Assembly (NCBI GenBank): GCA_965601975.1
Contig: OZ271856.1
Coordinates: 186,001 to 250,000, forward strand
DNA from: JANQIO01 sp965601975
GTDB taxonomy: Bacteria > Pseudomonadota > Gammaproteobacteria > Pseudomonadales > Halieaceae
Direction of reading: 5' to 3'
DNA: 64,000 nucleotides
Shown here one piece after another: positions 18,328 to 26,993 of the stretch. Under the pieces are notes generated by a model that was given only the letters and a program-made list of their open reading frames with translations, searched no databases and was not told where the DNA came from. The position numbers and the translations under genes were made by a program. Each line of letters begins with the position of its first letter. Position 1 is the first letter of the stretch.

Positions 18328-20153
18328 CACAGGGCCCCCACGATCACGCCCAGCAGCAGGAGCAGGCCGGCGACCATTACGGTCGCGTACTGGCGCAGCC
18401 GACCGCTCTGGCTGAGGCTGAGGAGCTGGTTGAGGCCGCGGCAGAGGGCGACGATGCCGTTGTAGAGCCTGTCCACGAGTTCACCGCGCAACAGGCGCGC
18501 GGCGCCGACATAGGGCTTCACCAGGAAAAGGTCATAGAGCTCGTCAAAGCGCCAGCCGGACTGCCAGAATCGATGCAGACCCTGTCCGGCAGCAGAGCTC
18601 ACCAGGCTGTCCGCGCTGATGTTGCGGGCCAGGAACAGGGACCAGGCCAACACCACGCCCAGTATCGGCACGCCAATGCTGATGGCCTCGATCAGCAGCG
18701 AGGGGTGCTCGTCCCCCACGGCCGGGAACACCGACGCCACGGGGATGGCGATCCAGCCGCCGGCGAGCGCAAACAGGCACAGCACGCTCAGCGGTACCGC
18801 CATCTGCCAGCCGGGCTGTTTGTCGGGCAGGGTTTGGGCGCGGCCAAAGAACACCACGAATACCAGCCTGAAGCTGTAGAGGCCCGTCAGGAAGGCTCCC
18901 AGCAGGGCGCCCGCCCACAGGGCCGGGCCGATGCCCGGTGCGTCGAAGGCTGCCAGCACGATCTGGTCCTTGCTGAAAAAGCCCGACGTCAGCGGCAGGG
19001 CCGCGAGGGCGGCGGCGCCCACCAGGAAACTGATGAACACCAACGGCAGCCGGCTGCGCAGTCCACCCATGTTGCGGATGTCATGTTCGTGGTGCAGGCA
19101 GTGGATGATGGCGCCCGCCGCCAGGAACAGCAGCGCCTTGAAGAATGCATGGGTCATCAGGTGAAAAACGCCCGCCGACCAGGCGCCGACGCCGAGGCCC
19201 AGGAACATATAGCCAATCTGGCTGACCGTGGACCAGGCCAGGATGCGCTTGATGTCGTTCTGGTTGAGCGCCGCAAAGGCGGCCAGCAGCAGCGTCGCCA
19301 GCCCGATGATGGCGACCGCCATCAGCGTGGGCGGCGCCAGCAGGTAGATCTCGTGGGTACGCGCCACCAGGTAGACACCGGCGGTGACCATGGTGGCGGC
19401 GTGAATCAGGGCGCTGACCGGGGTGGGGCCGGCCATGGCGTCCGGCAGCCAGGTCTGCAAAGGCAGCTGGGCGGATTTGCCGACGGCTCCCCCCAGCAAC
19501 AGTGCCGTCGCCAGCACCGCCATGGGATTGCCGACTTGCCATTTCTCCTGTGCGGCCGCCGCGAGATCCTGGATGTGCAGGGTGCCGAGTTCCGCGAACA
19601 GCAGGAACAGGCCCAGCGCCATGGCGGCGTCGCCCACGCGGGTCACCACGAAGGCCTTGCGCGCGGCGGCGCCGTTGGCGGGATCCTTGTGCCAGAAGCC
19701 GATCAGCAGGTAGGAGCAGGCGCCGACACCTTCCCAGCCCAGGTAGAGCAGCACCAGGTTGTCCGCCATCACCAGGATCAGCATCGCCGCGACGAACAGG
19801 TTGAGGTAGGCGAAGTAGCGGGCGACGCTGTCGTCATCCGCCATGAATTCCGCGGAGTACAGGTGAATCAGGAAGCCGACACCGGTAATGATGGACATCA
19901 TGACCAGGGTGAGGCCGTCGATATGGAAGGCCACGTCTGCGCGGAAGTCCGCGACCTGCATCCAGGTCCACAGCTGGGTAGTGATCGTCTGCCCTTCCCA
20001 GGCCAGCGCCGTGGCCAGCACACACAGCGCGGACAGGCCGACCGAGCCGACGCCGATTGCCGCGGCCAGCCGCGGCGGCAGCGGCCGGCTGGCCAGGATC
20101 AACAGTATGCCGCTGGCCAGTGGCAGTGCCGGGATCAGGGTCAGCAGGTTCAC
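18327..20153 (-). CDS. nuoL: NADH-quinone oxidoreductase subunit L
   Basis: The distal antiporter-like subunit with the long lateral helix, 608 aa (E. coli 613). Visible motifs are LYLGWEGVGACSYLLIGFW, with the conserved glutamate, and GKSAQLPLQTWLPDAMAGPTPVSALIHAATMV, with the conserved lysine. Sixteen or so membrane segments are expected, and the C-terminal region carries the amphipathic helix HL. It starts with GTG 20153 behind GGGG at seven bases, 3 bp after nuoK. Confidence 0.96.
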   Translation of the reverse strand: MNLLTLIPALPLASGILLILASRPLPPRLAAAIGVGSVGLSALCVLATALAWEGQTITTQLWTWMQVADFRADVAFHIDGLTLVMMSIITGVGFLIHLYSAEFMADDDSVARYFAYLNLFVAAMLILVMADNLVLLYLGWEGVGACSYLLIGFWHKDPANGAAARKAFVVTRVGDAAMALGLFLLFAELGTLHIQDLAAAAQEKWQVGNPMAVLATALLLGGAVGKSAQLPLQTWLPDAMAGPTPVSALIHAATMVTAGVYLVARTHEIYLLAPPTLMAVAIIGLATLLLAAFAALNQNDIKRILAWSTVSQIGYMFLGLGVGAWSAGVFHLMTHAFFKALLFLAAGAIIHCLHHEHDIRNMGGLRSRLPLVFISFLVGAAALAALPLTSGFFSKDQIVLAAFDAPGIGPALWAGALLGAFLTGLYSFRLVFVVFFGRAQTLPDKQPGWQMAVPLSVLCLFALAGGWIAIPVASVFPAVGDEHPSLLIEAISIGVPILGVVLAWSLFLARNISADSLVSSAAGQGLHRFWQSGWRFDELYDLFLVKPYVGAARLLRGELVDRLYNGIVALCRGLNQLLSLSQSGRLRQYATVMVAGLLLLLGVIVGAL

Positions 20154-20156
20154 GCG

Positions 20157-20471
20157 CTAGCCCCGCAACCTGACGGCGTCGTCGATGTCCAGGGTCTGGA
20201 AGCGCCGCTGGATCTGCAGTACCAGGCCCAGCCCCACGGAGACTTCCGCTGCGGTCACCGTGAGGATCAGCATGAACATGACCTGGCCGTCGGGCTGGCC
20301 CCAGTGGGCGCCGGCGGCGACAAAGGCGAGGGCCGCCGAGTTCAGCATGACTTCGAGGGACATCAACACGAAGATGATGTTGCGGCGCACCATCAGGCCC
20401 AGCAGGCCGGAACAGAACAACAGCGAGGCCAGGGCCAGTACATGCTCCAGGGGGATCTGCAGGCCGTCCAT
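20157..20471 (-). CDS. nuoK: NADH-quinone oxidoreductase subunit K
   Basis: A 104-aa protein with three membrane helices. It carries the family's two buried glutamates, in LMSLEVMLNSAALAF and in ILTVTAAEVSVGLGL, which belong to the E-channel linking quinone chemistry to proton pumping. It overlaps nuoJ by an ATGA-type junction and ends 3 bp before nuoL. Length is standard. Confidence 0.95.
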   Translation of the reverse strand: MDGLQIPLEHVLALASLLFCSGLLGLMVRRNIIFVLMSLEVMLNSAALAFVAAGAHWGQPDGQVMFMLILTVTAAEVSVGLGLVLQIQRRFQTLDIDDAVRLRG

Positions 20472-20986
20472 CAGCGATCGCCCCCGCGATCCCGGGCGAG
20501 GAAGCTGCGCCCCACGTGGTAGGCGCCCACCAGCCCCGCCAACAGCAGCATCGAGGCCAGCTCGACAGCGAGCACGTAGGTTCCGAACAGCTTCTGCCCG
20601 ACTTCCTTGGGCTCCACCGCCTCACCGGTGGTGGTGCCGCCGATGCCGGATTCCAGTAACAGCAGCTCGGTCAGCAGGATCACCGCCAGCAGACCGGGCA
20701 GCAGCCAGGTCCGCGGCCTGAGCCACTCCCGCTCCCGCACCTGGCCCGCTTCACCCAGGTTCAACATCATGATGACAAACACGAACAGCACCATGATCGC
20801 GCCCGCATAGATCACGATCTCCAGCGCCGCCGCGAAGGGTGCGCCGATGATGAAGAAGATCACGGCCACCGATAGCAGCGACATGATCAGGTAGATCAGG
20901 GCGTGGGTGGCGTTGGTGCGGCTCAGGGCCATCGCCGTGGATAGCAGGGCGATAGCGGCGGCGACATAGAACAGGCCGACAATCAT
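20471..20986 (-). CDS. nuoJ: NADH-quinone oxidoreductase subunit J
   Basis: A 171-aa membrane subunit with five expected helices. The signature VIYAGAIMVLFVFVIMMLNL, containing the pi-bulge helix implicated in coupling, is present at about residues 58-77. Overlaps with nuoI (4 bp) and nuoK indicate translational coupling. Family length is 160-200 aa. Confidence 0.94.
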   Translation of the reverse strand: MIVGLFYVAAAIALLSTAMALSRTNATHALIYLIMSLLSVAVIFFIIGAPFAAALEIVIYAGAIMVLFVFVIMMLNLGEAGQVREREWLRPRTWLLPGLLAVILLTELLLLESGIGGTTTGEAVEPKEVGQKLFGTYVLAVELASMLLLAGLVGAYHVGRSFLARDRGGDR

Positions 20987-21510
20987 GGCAGCAGGGACTT
21001 CACGTCGACGGGTTCATCCTCGTTGAGGGCCTCACCCTTGCCCTTGCCGAAGATCTCCAGCCCGCTGACCCGGTAGAAGTTGTAGTCGTGGTACTTGCCG
21101 GTGCCCTCGATCAGCAGGTGCTCTTTCTCGTAGACCATGCTCTGGCGGTCGTACTCACACATCTCGAAATCGGGGGTGAGCTGGATGGCGGCCGTGGGGC
21201 AGGCTTCTTCACACATGCCACACATGATGCAGCGGGAAAAATTGATGCGGAAAAACTCCGGGTACCAGCGGCCGTCTTCGCGCACCCCCTGCTGCAGTGC
21301 GATGCAGTCCACCGGGCAGGCCACCGCGCAGAGATTGCAGGCCACGCAGCGCTCGTCGCCGTCGGGGTCCCGGGTCAGCACGATGCGGCCCCGGTAGCGC
21401 GGGGCCAGGTAGGGTTTCTCCTCGGGGTACTCTACCGTCTCCGCACGGGTGAAGCTGTGCTGCAGGATGGTCCAGATAGTGCGGCACTGGCTGGCAAGGG
21501 ATTTCAGCAT
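20983..21510 (-). CDS. nuoI: NADH-quinone oxidoreductase subunit I (2x[4Fe-4S])
   Basis: A 175-aa ferredoxin-like peripheral-arm subunit. Two [4Fe-4S] motifs are intact: CVACNLCAVACPVDC and CIMCGMCEEACPTAA. These are clusters N6a and N6b, which pass electrons from NuoG toward N2 in NuoB. The N-terminal SFTRAETVEYPEEKP segment matches the membrane-contacting helix of the family. It lies 3 bp after nuoH. Confidence 0.96.
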   Translation of the reverse strand: MLKSLASQCRTIWTILQHSFTRAETVEYPEEKPYLAPRYRGRIVLTRDPDGDERCVACNLCAVACPVDCIALQQGVREDGRWYPEFFRINFSRCIMCGMCEEACPTAAIQLTPDFEMCEYDRQSMVYEKEHLLIEGTGKYHDYNFYRVSGLEIFGKGKGEALNEDEPVDVKSLLP

Positions 21511-21513
21511 GAC

Positions 21514-22473
21514 TCAGGCCTCCGCCATCCACAGGGCCACGGCGCCGGTGCCGGCCAGGTTGACCAGCGTCAGCGGCAGCATGTATTTCCAGCCGATATT
21601 CATGAGCTGGTCGTAGCGCGGGCGGGGAATCGCCGCGCGCAGCAGGATGAAGAACAGGATGAAGAAACCGGTCTTCAGGATGAACCAGACAATCGGTGGC
21701 AGGAAGTCGGGTCCCAGCCAGCCGCCGAAGAACAGCGTCGTGATCATGCAGCAGATCAGGATCAGCCCAAGGTATTCCCCCAACATGAACATGGCGAACT
21801 TCATCCCGCCATATTCGGTGTGGAAGCCGGCGGTCAGCTCGTGCTCCGCTTCGGGCAGGTCGAAGGGCAGGCGGTGGCTCTCGGCGATGCCGGCGATCAG
21901 GAACACGTAGAGCCCGAGGATCTGGCTCACGCAGAACCACATGCCCTCCTGGGCCCGCACGATGTCCTGCAGGCTGAAGCTGCCCGCCAGCATGACGACG
22001 CCCATCAGCGACAGGCCCATGAAGACCTCGTAGCTGATCATCTGGGCGGCGGAGCGCAGCCCGCCCAGCAGCGCGTACTTGTTGTTGGAGGCGAGCCCGC
22101 CCAGCAGCACGCTGTAGACCGCCAGCGAGGTCATGCCGAGGAAGAACAGCAGGCCGATGTTCACGTCCAGCAGGTGGAGCTCGGGTCCGAAGGGCACCAC
22201 CGCAAAGCCCAGCAGCATGGCGATGACAATGGCCGTCGGTGCAAATACGAACACGACCTTGTCGGCAAAGGGCGGCACCCAGTCGTCCTTGGTCAGCAGC
22301 TTGAGCATGTCCGCCAGTACCTGCATGACGCCGAAGGGGCCGAGTCGGTTGGGTCCGTAGCGGTCCTGCCAGATGCCCAGCAGTCGCCGCTCGAACCAGG
22401 TGAGGATGGCGGCCAGGCCGACCGTTCCCAGCAGCAGGAACAGGCCGAAGGCGAGGGTGCTCATCTCACTCAT
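21514..22473 (-). CDS. nuoH: NADH-quinone oxidoreductase subunit H
   Basis: A 319-aa membrane subunit that joins the peripheral and membrane arms and forms part of the quinone tunnel. Motifs include ERRLLGIWQDRYGPNRLGPFG, GLASNNKYALLGGLRSAAQMISYEV and ESHRLPFDLPEAEHELTAGFHTEYGGMKF. All are near-invariant in the family and rich in the charged residues of the E-channel. Its start lies 8 bp inside nuoG. Confidence 0.96.
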   Translation of the reverse strand: MSEMSTLAFGLFLLLGTVGLAAILTWFERRLLGIWQDRYGPNRLGPFGVMQVLADMLKLLTKDDWVPPFADKVVFVFAPTAIVIAMLLGFAVVPFGPELHLLDVNIGLLFFLGMTSLAVYSVLLGGLASNNKYALLGGLRSAAQMISYEVFMGLSLMGVVMLAGSFSLQDIVRAQEGMWFCVSQILGLYVFLIAGIAESHRLPFDLPEAEHELTAGFHTEYGGMKFAMFMLGEYLGLILICCMITTLFFGGWLGPDFLPPIVWFILKTGFFILFFILLRAAIPRPRYDQLMNIGWKYMLPLTLVNLAGTGAVALWMAEA

Positions 22474-25198
22474 CTGAGCCTCCTCTGTCAGAGTGAATCA
22501 GCTCCGGCGCGCGCTGCCAGTTTTCGGCGCGGCCGACGCCGGTCCACTGGCCGCTGCGCAGTTCGAGCGTTTCGGGATAGCCGATGGTGAAACCGGCGCT
22601 GCCGGGAACTTCGCTGGCATCGACCACGACTTCCAGGGCATGACCCTGAATGTCGGCACCGTCGCCCGCGGCCAACCCCAGCGCCTCGGCGTCGTTGGGA
22701 TGCAGGTACAGCCGGGCGCGCCCAGCCAGCTGGGCCAGTCCCGGGGACAGGCGCGCCAGTTCGTCGCTGCCGTAGACCTGGTGGCGGCCCTGCAACAACA
22801 GTTCGCCGCTGCGCGCGGCAAACGGCGACGGCAGTGACACGGGTTCGGGCCGCGGCATTTGCAGGTCATGCAGCAGGCGCCGGCCCGAACTGCCGCCGCG
22901 CAGTGCGCCGCCGATTTCCGCCTGGAACTTGTGCAGGGACTGGTTGGAGTTCCATCCCGGCGACCACACGTAGGACAACAGGGCGCCCGGCCGCTCCGTG
23001 GTCGCAGAGCCCTCCATGCTGTAGGCCAGTGCAGAGTCGGCATCGTCCCGGGGCCGCGGTTCGTGAACCGAGACGTTGGCCGTCATGGCGGTGCGACCGG
23101 AATAGCGGTGAGGCTGGCGCGGCACCTTGAGGCCGCCGCTGCGGAACCCGTGGTCCGGCGCCGCGGCGCGGATGCCGGCCAGGACCGGGTCTTCCGCGGC
23201 GTGTTCGTAGAGATCATCGAAGTGTTTCAGCTCGGCCAGCTCGCCGTTGCCGGCGTGGCGCGCCAGGTCCGTCAGCCACTGCCAGCCCGGCCGGCGGGAC
23301 TCGGCCGGCGGGTGTGCAGGGAAAGCGCGCTGGGCGCGACCTTCCTGGCTCACCAGGGTTTGCTCGACCTCGGTGAACGATGCCGCGGGCAACACCAGGT
23401 CGCACAGGGCCAGGGTGTCGCCCTGCAGGCAGTCGATGCCGATCCAGGTCGGGATATCGCGTCGCAAAGCCTCGATCGCATCCTGCGGCAGTCTTCGGGT
23501 CAGGTCGTTCTCGAGGATTACCAGGACATCGATTTCGCCCTGTGCTGCACTGTCGCCCAGGTCCGCGAGACTGGCGCAACCGCCGCGGGTCAGCAGGGCC
23601 TGGCCCAGGCTGTTGCACTCGGGTGTGGCGAAACTCAGCATCGCGGGTTTGCCGCGTTCGACCAGCGCCGCCGCGATGCCGGCGGCAGTGTCCAGCAGTG
23701 CCGGGGAGGCGGCCGTGGTGCCGCTGATTACCAGCGGACGCTCTGCCGCCAGCAGATCTTCCGCCACCCGCCGGGCCGCGGCGTCCTCGACCATGTCACC
23801 GCGAACAGCGCGCTGCACGGCGTCGGCAAACCGGGCCTGGTCGTCTCCCACCAGGCGATAGTGACCGGCGGCCACGTCATCGAGATCGGTGCCGCCGGCG
23901 GCGACAATGTGCAGGGGGCTGCGCTGGTCCTGGGCAAGGTTGCGAATGGCGGCGTCCTGCCAGGGCTCGAGCCGCAGCTCCGCCGCCAGCTTGTAGGCGA
24001 TATTGCGCACCGACTGCCGCAGCGCCAGGGCGGTGCGCGGCGCCGAGTGGGTGAGGTCCTCACCGAGGACCAGGATGCCGTCGGCGGACTCGACATCCTC
24101 CAGGGAGGGATTGTGTGCAGATGTGTTGGCCAGGTGTCCCAGTACCCGGTGCAGCAGCGCATGCTCAGCGTCGTCCATGCCACTGGCATAGCGCTGCGCA
24201 CCGACCAGGCGTTGCAGCACGAGGTTCGATTCATAGCCCGCCCGGGGTGAGCCAATCCCCGCCAGGCGTTTGCCCGCCACCATCGTCGAGATCGTGTCGA
24301 CGCACTCGTGTTCATCGAGGGCGCGGAAGCGCCCGTCTGCTTCCCGGCGAGCCGGGTAGTCCAGGCGCGTGGCGGCGTTGACGAAGTTGCCGCCGAAGCG
24401 ACCGCGATCGCAGAGGAAGTAGCCGTTGACCTCACGGTTATAACGGTTGTGGATTCGCTTGAGCCGGCCGTAGCGCTCACCGGGCAGCGTATTGCAGCCC
24501 ACGCCGCAGCCGACGCAGACCGACGGCGCGGACTGCAGGTCCCATTTGCGTGAATAGTCGTGGACCAGGGACTTGTCGGTGAACACACCGGTGGGGCAGA
24601 CCTCCACCAGGTTGCCGGCGAAGGGGCTCTCCAGCGTGCCCTCCTCGTGACGGCCGAAGTAGACATAGTTGTGGGCCGCCAGCGCTGACAGGTCGCGTCC
24701 GCCCGCGTAGTCCTGGTAGTAGCGGGTGCAGCGGTAGCAGGTGATGCAGCGATTCATCTCGTGATTGATGAGCGGGCCCAGGTACTGGTTGCGGTAGGTC
24801 TTCTTCTTGCCGCGGTAGTTGCGGTCCCGGTGCCCGACCATGACGGTCATGTCCTGCAGGTGGCACTCGCCGCCTTCGGCGCAGACCGGGCAGTCGTGGG
24901 GGTGGTCCACCATCAGCGATTCCACGACCGCTTCGCGGAAGTGCTTCGCCTTGTCCCCTTGCATCGAGAAGAGTGCCCCGTCGGTCACCGGCGTCATACA
25001 GGCCATGACGATACGGCCCCGGGTGTCCTCTTCATTCATGTACTGCACCACCGCGCACTGGCGGCAGGCGCCGACAGAGCCCATGGCCGGATGCCAGCAG
25101 AAGTAGGGCAGGTCCAGCCCCAGCTGCAGGACGGCCTTGAGCAGGTTGTCGCCGGCCTCGACCTCGTATTCCTTTCCGTCGATCTTGATAACAGGCAT
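22466..25198 (-). CDS. nuoG: NADH-quinone oxidoreductase subunit G
   Basis: The large iron-sulfur subunit, 910 aa (E. coli 908). In order: an N-terminal [2Fe-2S] domain with CWHPAMGSVGACRQC, the HPHDCPVCAEGGECHLQD cluster motif, the [4Fe-4S] motif CITCYRCTRYYQD, and CVGCGVGCNT, the extra N7 cluster motif. A long molybdopterin-oxidoreductase-like fold without cofactor makes up the rest. I chose ATG 25198 (MPVIKIDGKEYEV), which forms an ATGA overlap with the nuoF stop; the open frame continues upstream into nuoF but that part has no similarity. Confidence 0.96.
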   Translation of the reverse strand: MPVIKIDGKEYEVEAGDNLLKAVLQLGLDLPYFCWHPAMGSVGACRQCAVVQYMNEEDTRGRIVMACMTPVTDGALFSMQGDKAKHFREAVVESLMVDHPHDCPVCAEGGECHLQDMTVMVGHRDRNYRGKKKTYRNQYLGPLINHEMNRCITCYRCTRYYQDYAGGRDLSALAAHNYVYFGRHEEGTLESPFAGNLVEVCPTGVFTDKSLVHDYSRKWDLQSAPSVCVGCGVGCNTLPGERYGRLKRIHNRYNREVNGYFLCDRGRFGGNFVNAATRLDYPARREADGRFRALDEHECVDTISTMVAGKRLAGIGSPRAGYESNLVLQRLVGAQRYASGMDDAEHALLHRVLGHLANTSAHNPSLEDVESADGILVLGEDLTHSAPRTALALRQSVRNIAYKLAAELRLEPWQDAAIRNLAQDQRSPLHIVAAGGTDLDDVAAGHYRLVGDDQARFADAVQRAVRGDMVEDAAARRVAEDLLAAERPLVISGTTAASPALLDTAAGIAAALVERGKPAMLSFATPECNSLGQALLTRGGCASLADLGDSAAQGEIDVLVILENDLTRRLPQDAIEALRRDIPTWIGIDCLQGDTLALCDLVLPAASFTEVEQTLVSQEGRAQRAFPAHPPAESRRPGWQWLTDLARHAGNGELAELKHFDDLYEHAAEDPVLAGIRAAAPDHGFRSGGLKVPRQPHRYSGRTAMTANVSVHEPRPRDDADSALAYSMEGSATTERPGALLSYVWSPGWNSNQSLHKFQAEIGGALRGGSSGRRLLHDLQMPRPEPVSLPSPFAARSGELLLQGRHQVYGSDELARLSPGLAQLAGRARLYLHPNDAEALGLAAGDGADIQGHALEVVVDASEVPGSAGFTIGYPETLELRSGQWTGVGRAENWQRAPELIHSDRGGSDE

Positions 25199-26484
25199 CA
25201 GTGCGCACCTTCCCGGTAGGGGCAGGCGCCTTCCTCGATGTGGCGCTCGAAATCCTCGCGGAAATACTTCATGGCTGACTGCACCGGCTCCATGGCGCCT
25301 GGCGCCAGGGCGCAGTGGGTGTTGCCGATGGCACCGATATAGGCCACCTGCTTCTCCAGGGTGTCCATGTCCTCGGGCCGGCCGCGGCCGTTCTCGATGT
25401 CGTCCAGCACCTGGCCACACCAGGGCAGGCCGTCCCGGCAGGGCGTGCAGAAACCGCAGCTCTCCTGGGCAAAGAAGTCGGTCAGGTTTTTCACGAAGGC
25501 CACCGGGCAGGTGCGGTCATCGAGAATGATCATGGTGCCGGTGCCCATGCGGCTGCCGGCCTTGCCGATGGTCTCGTACTCCATGGGCAGGTCCAGGTGT
25601 TCCTCCACCAGGAAGTCGGTGGAACCGCCCCCGGGCAGGAAGCCGCGCAGTTGGTAGCCGTCGGCCATGCCCCCGGCCCTGTCTTCCAGGATTTCACGGA
25701 TGGGCGTGCCCATGGGCAGCTCCCAGCAGCCCGGCTGTTTGACGCGGCCGCTGACCCCGAACAGCTTGGTGCCGGCGTCGTCCCCCAGTCCCAGGCCCTG
25801 GAACCAGTCGGCGCCCCGTTCGATGATGTGGGGAATGTTGCACAGGGTTTCGACGTTGTTGACGATGGTGGGCCGTCCCCACAGCCCGCTGACCTGCGGG
25901 AACGGCGGCTTGGCCCGGGGGTTGGCGCGCTTGCCCTCCAGCGAGTTGATCAGCGCGGTTTCCTCACCGCAGATGTAGCGCCCGGCGCTGGCGTGCACGT
26001 ACAGCTCGAAGTTGTAGCCGGTGCCGAGGATATTCTGCCCCAGGTAGCCCTTGGCTTTTGCCTCGGCAATGGCCTCGCGCAGCAGCTGGGCGGCGCGCAG
26101 GTACTCCGCGCGAATGAAGATGTAACCGACGTCCGCCTGGATCGTGTAGGCAGAGAGGATCATCCCCTCGATGAGCTGGTGCGGATCGCACTCCAGTAGC
26201 ATGCGGTCCTTGAAGGTGCCGGGCTCCATCTCGTCGGCATTGCAGATCAGGTATTTGTGCCCGGGGCTGACGTTCTCCATGGGCACGAAGCTCCACTTCA
26301 TGCCCGTGGGGAAGCCGGCGCCGCCGCGGCCGCGCAGATTCGAATCCTTCACCAGCTGCAGGCAGTCCGCCGGGCTCATATGGGGCAGGGCGGTGCGCAG
26401 CCCGCCATAACCGCCGTTGGATTCATAAAGTGCAAGGTCGGTGGGCGAACGGTCGGGCCGCACATTGCGGGTCAGGGGCATCAT
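25198..26484 (-). CDS. nuoF: NADH-quinone oxidoreductase subunit F (FMN/NADH binding)
   Basis: A 428-aa subunit that takes hydride from NADH onto FMN. The glycine-rich NADH/FMN motif GRGGAGFPTGMKWSF is near residue 51, and the N3 cluster motif ESCGFCTPCRDG is near the C-terminus. Overlaps with nuoE (4 bp) and nuoG (ATGA) couple translation. Length and motifs are standard. Confidence 0.96.
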   Translation of the reverse strand: MMPLTRNVRPDRSPTDLALYESNGGYGGLRTALPHMSPADCLQLVKDSNLRGRGGAGFPTGMKWSFVPMENVSPGHKYLICNADEMEPGTFKDRMLLECDPHQLIEGMILSAYTIQADVGYIFIRAEYLRAAQLLREAIAEAKAKGYLGQNILGTGYNFELYVHASAGRYICGEETALINSLEGKRANPRAKPPFPQVSGLWGRPTIVNNVETLCNIPHIIERGADWFQGLGLGDDAGTKLFGVSGRVKQPGCWELPMGTPIREILEDRAGGMADGYQLRGFLPGGGSTDFLVEEHLDLPMEYETIGKAGSRMGTGTMIILDDRTCPVAFVKNLTDFFAQESCGFCTPCRDGLPWCGQVLDDIENGRGRPEDMDTLEKQVAYIGAIGNTHCALAPGAMEPVQSAMKYFREDFERHIEEGACPYREGAH

Positions 26485-26993
26485 GCGGGTGTGGCCCCCT
26501 CGCCGGAGTCGAGGATGGCGGCCACCTTTTCCGGCGTGACGTCCTCGAACTTTTTGTCGCCCACCATCAACACCGGGGCGCGATCGCAGGCGCCAAGACA
26601 GGTCACAGGCAGCAGGGTGAACTTCCCGTCCTCGGTGGTCTGTCCGGGCTGTATACCCAGCTTTTCGATGACGGCCTGGTTGACGGCATCGCTGCCGCAG
26701 ACCCAGCAGCTGACGCTGCCGCAGACCAGGATGACGTTCTCACCCACGGGCCGGCGAAAGATCAGGTTGTAGAAGGTGGCGATGCCGTCGAGCTCTGCGG
26801 CCGACATCTCGAGATAGCCCGCCAGCGCCTTGAGGCTTTCATCGGATACCCAGCCCCGGTGCGCCTGCACGATTTTCAGCGCGTCGATGGCCACCGCAGC
26901 ACGGTAGGGGGCGTGAGAAATCTCCTCATCAATTTCCCGCAGCTCTTCGTCGCTCAGGGTGACCTGCACGGTATTGATCAGCTGCACGCTCAT
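26481..26993 (-). CDS. nuoE: NADH-quinone oxidoreductase subunit E ([2Fe-2S])
   Basis: A 170-aa thioredoxin-fold subunit carrying cluster N1a. The cysteine motifs are CGSVSCWVCG and PVTCLGACDRAP. The ATG at 26993 (MSVQLINTVQV) overlaps the nuoCD stop; a much longer open frame upstream lies within nuoCD in another frame and is not real. It pairs with NuoF in the NADH dehydrogenase module. Confidence 0.95.
   Translation of the reverse strand: MSVQLINTVQVTLSDEELREIDEEISHAPYRAAVAIDALKIVQAHRGWVSDESLKALAGYLEMSAAELDGIATFYNLIFRRPVGENVILVCGSVSCWVCGSDAVNQAVIEKLGIQPGQTTEDGKFTLLPVTCLGACDRAPVLMVGDKKFEDVTPEKVAAILDSGEGATPA

Noticed and set aside
18573..20522. 649-codon plus-strand frame opposite nuoL/nuoK
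   Set aside because: Low-complexity Q/H/R-rich translation and fully antisense to well-conserved complex I subunits.
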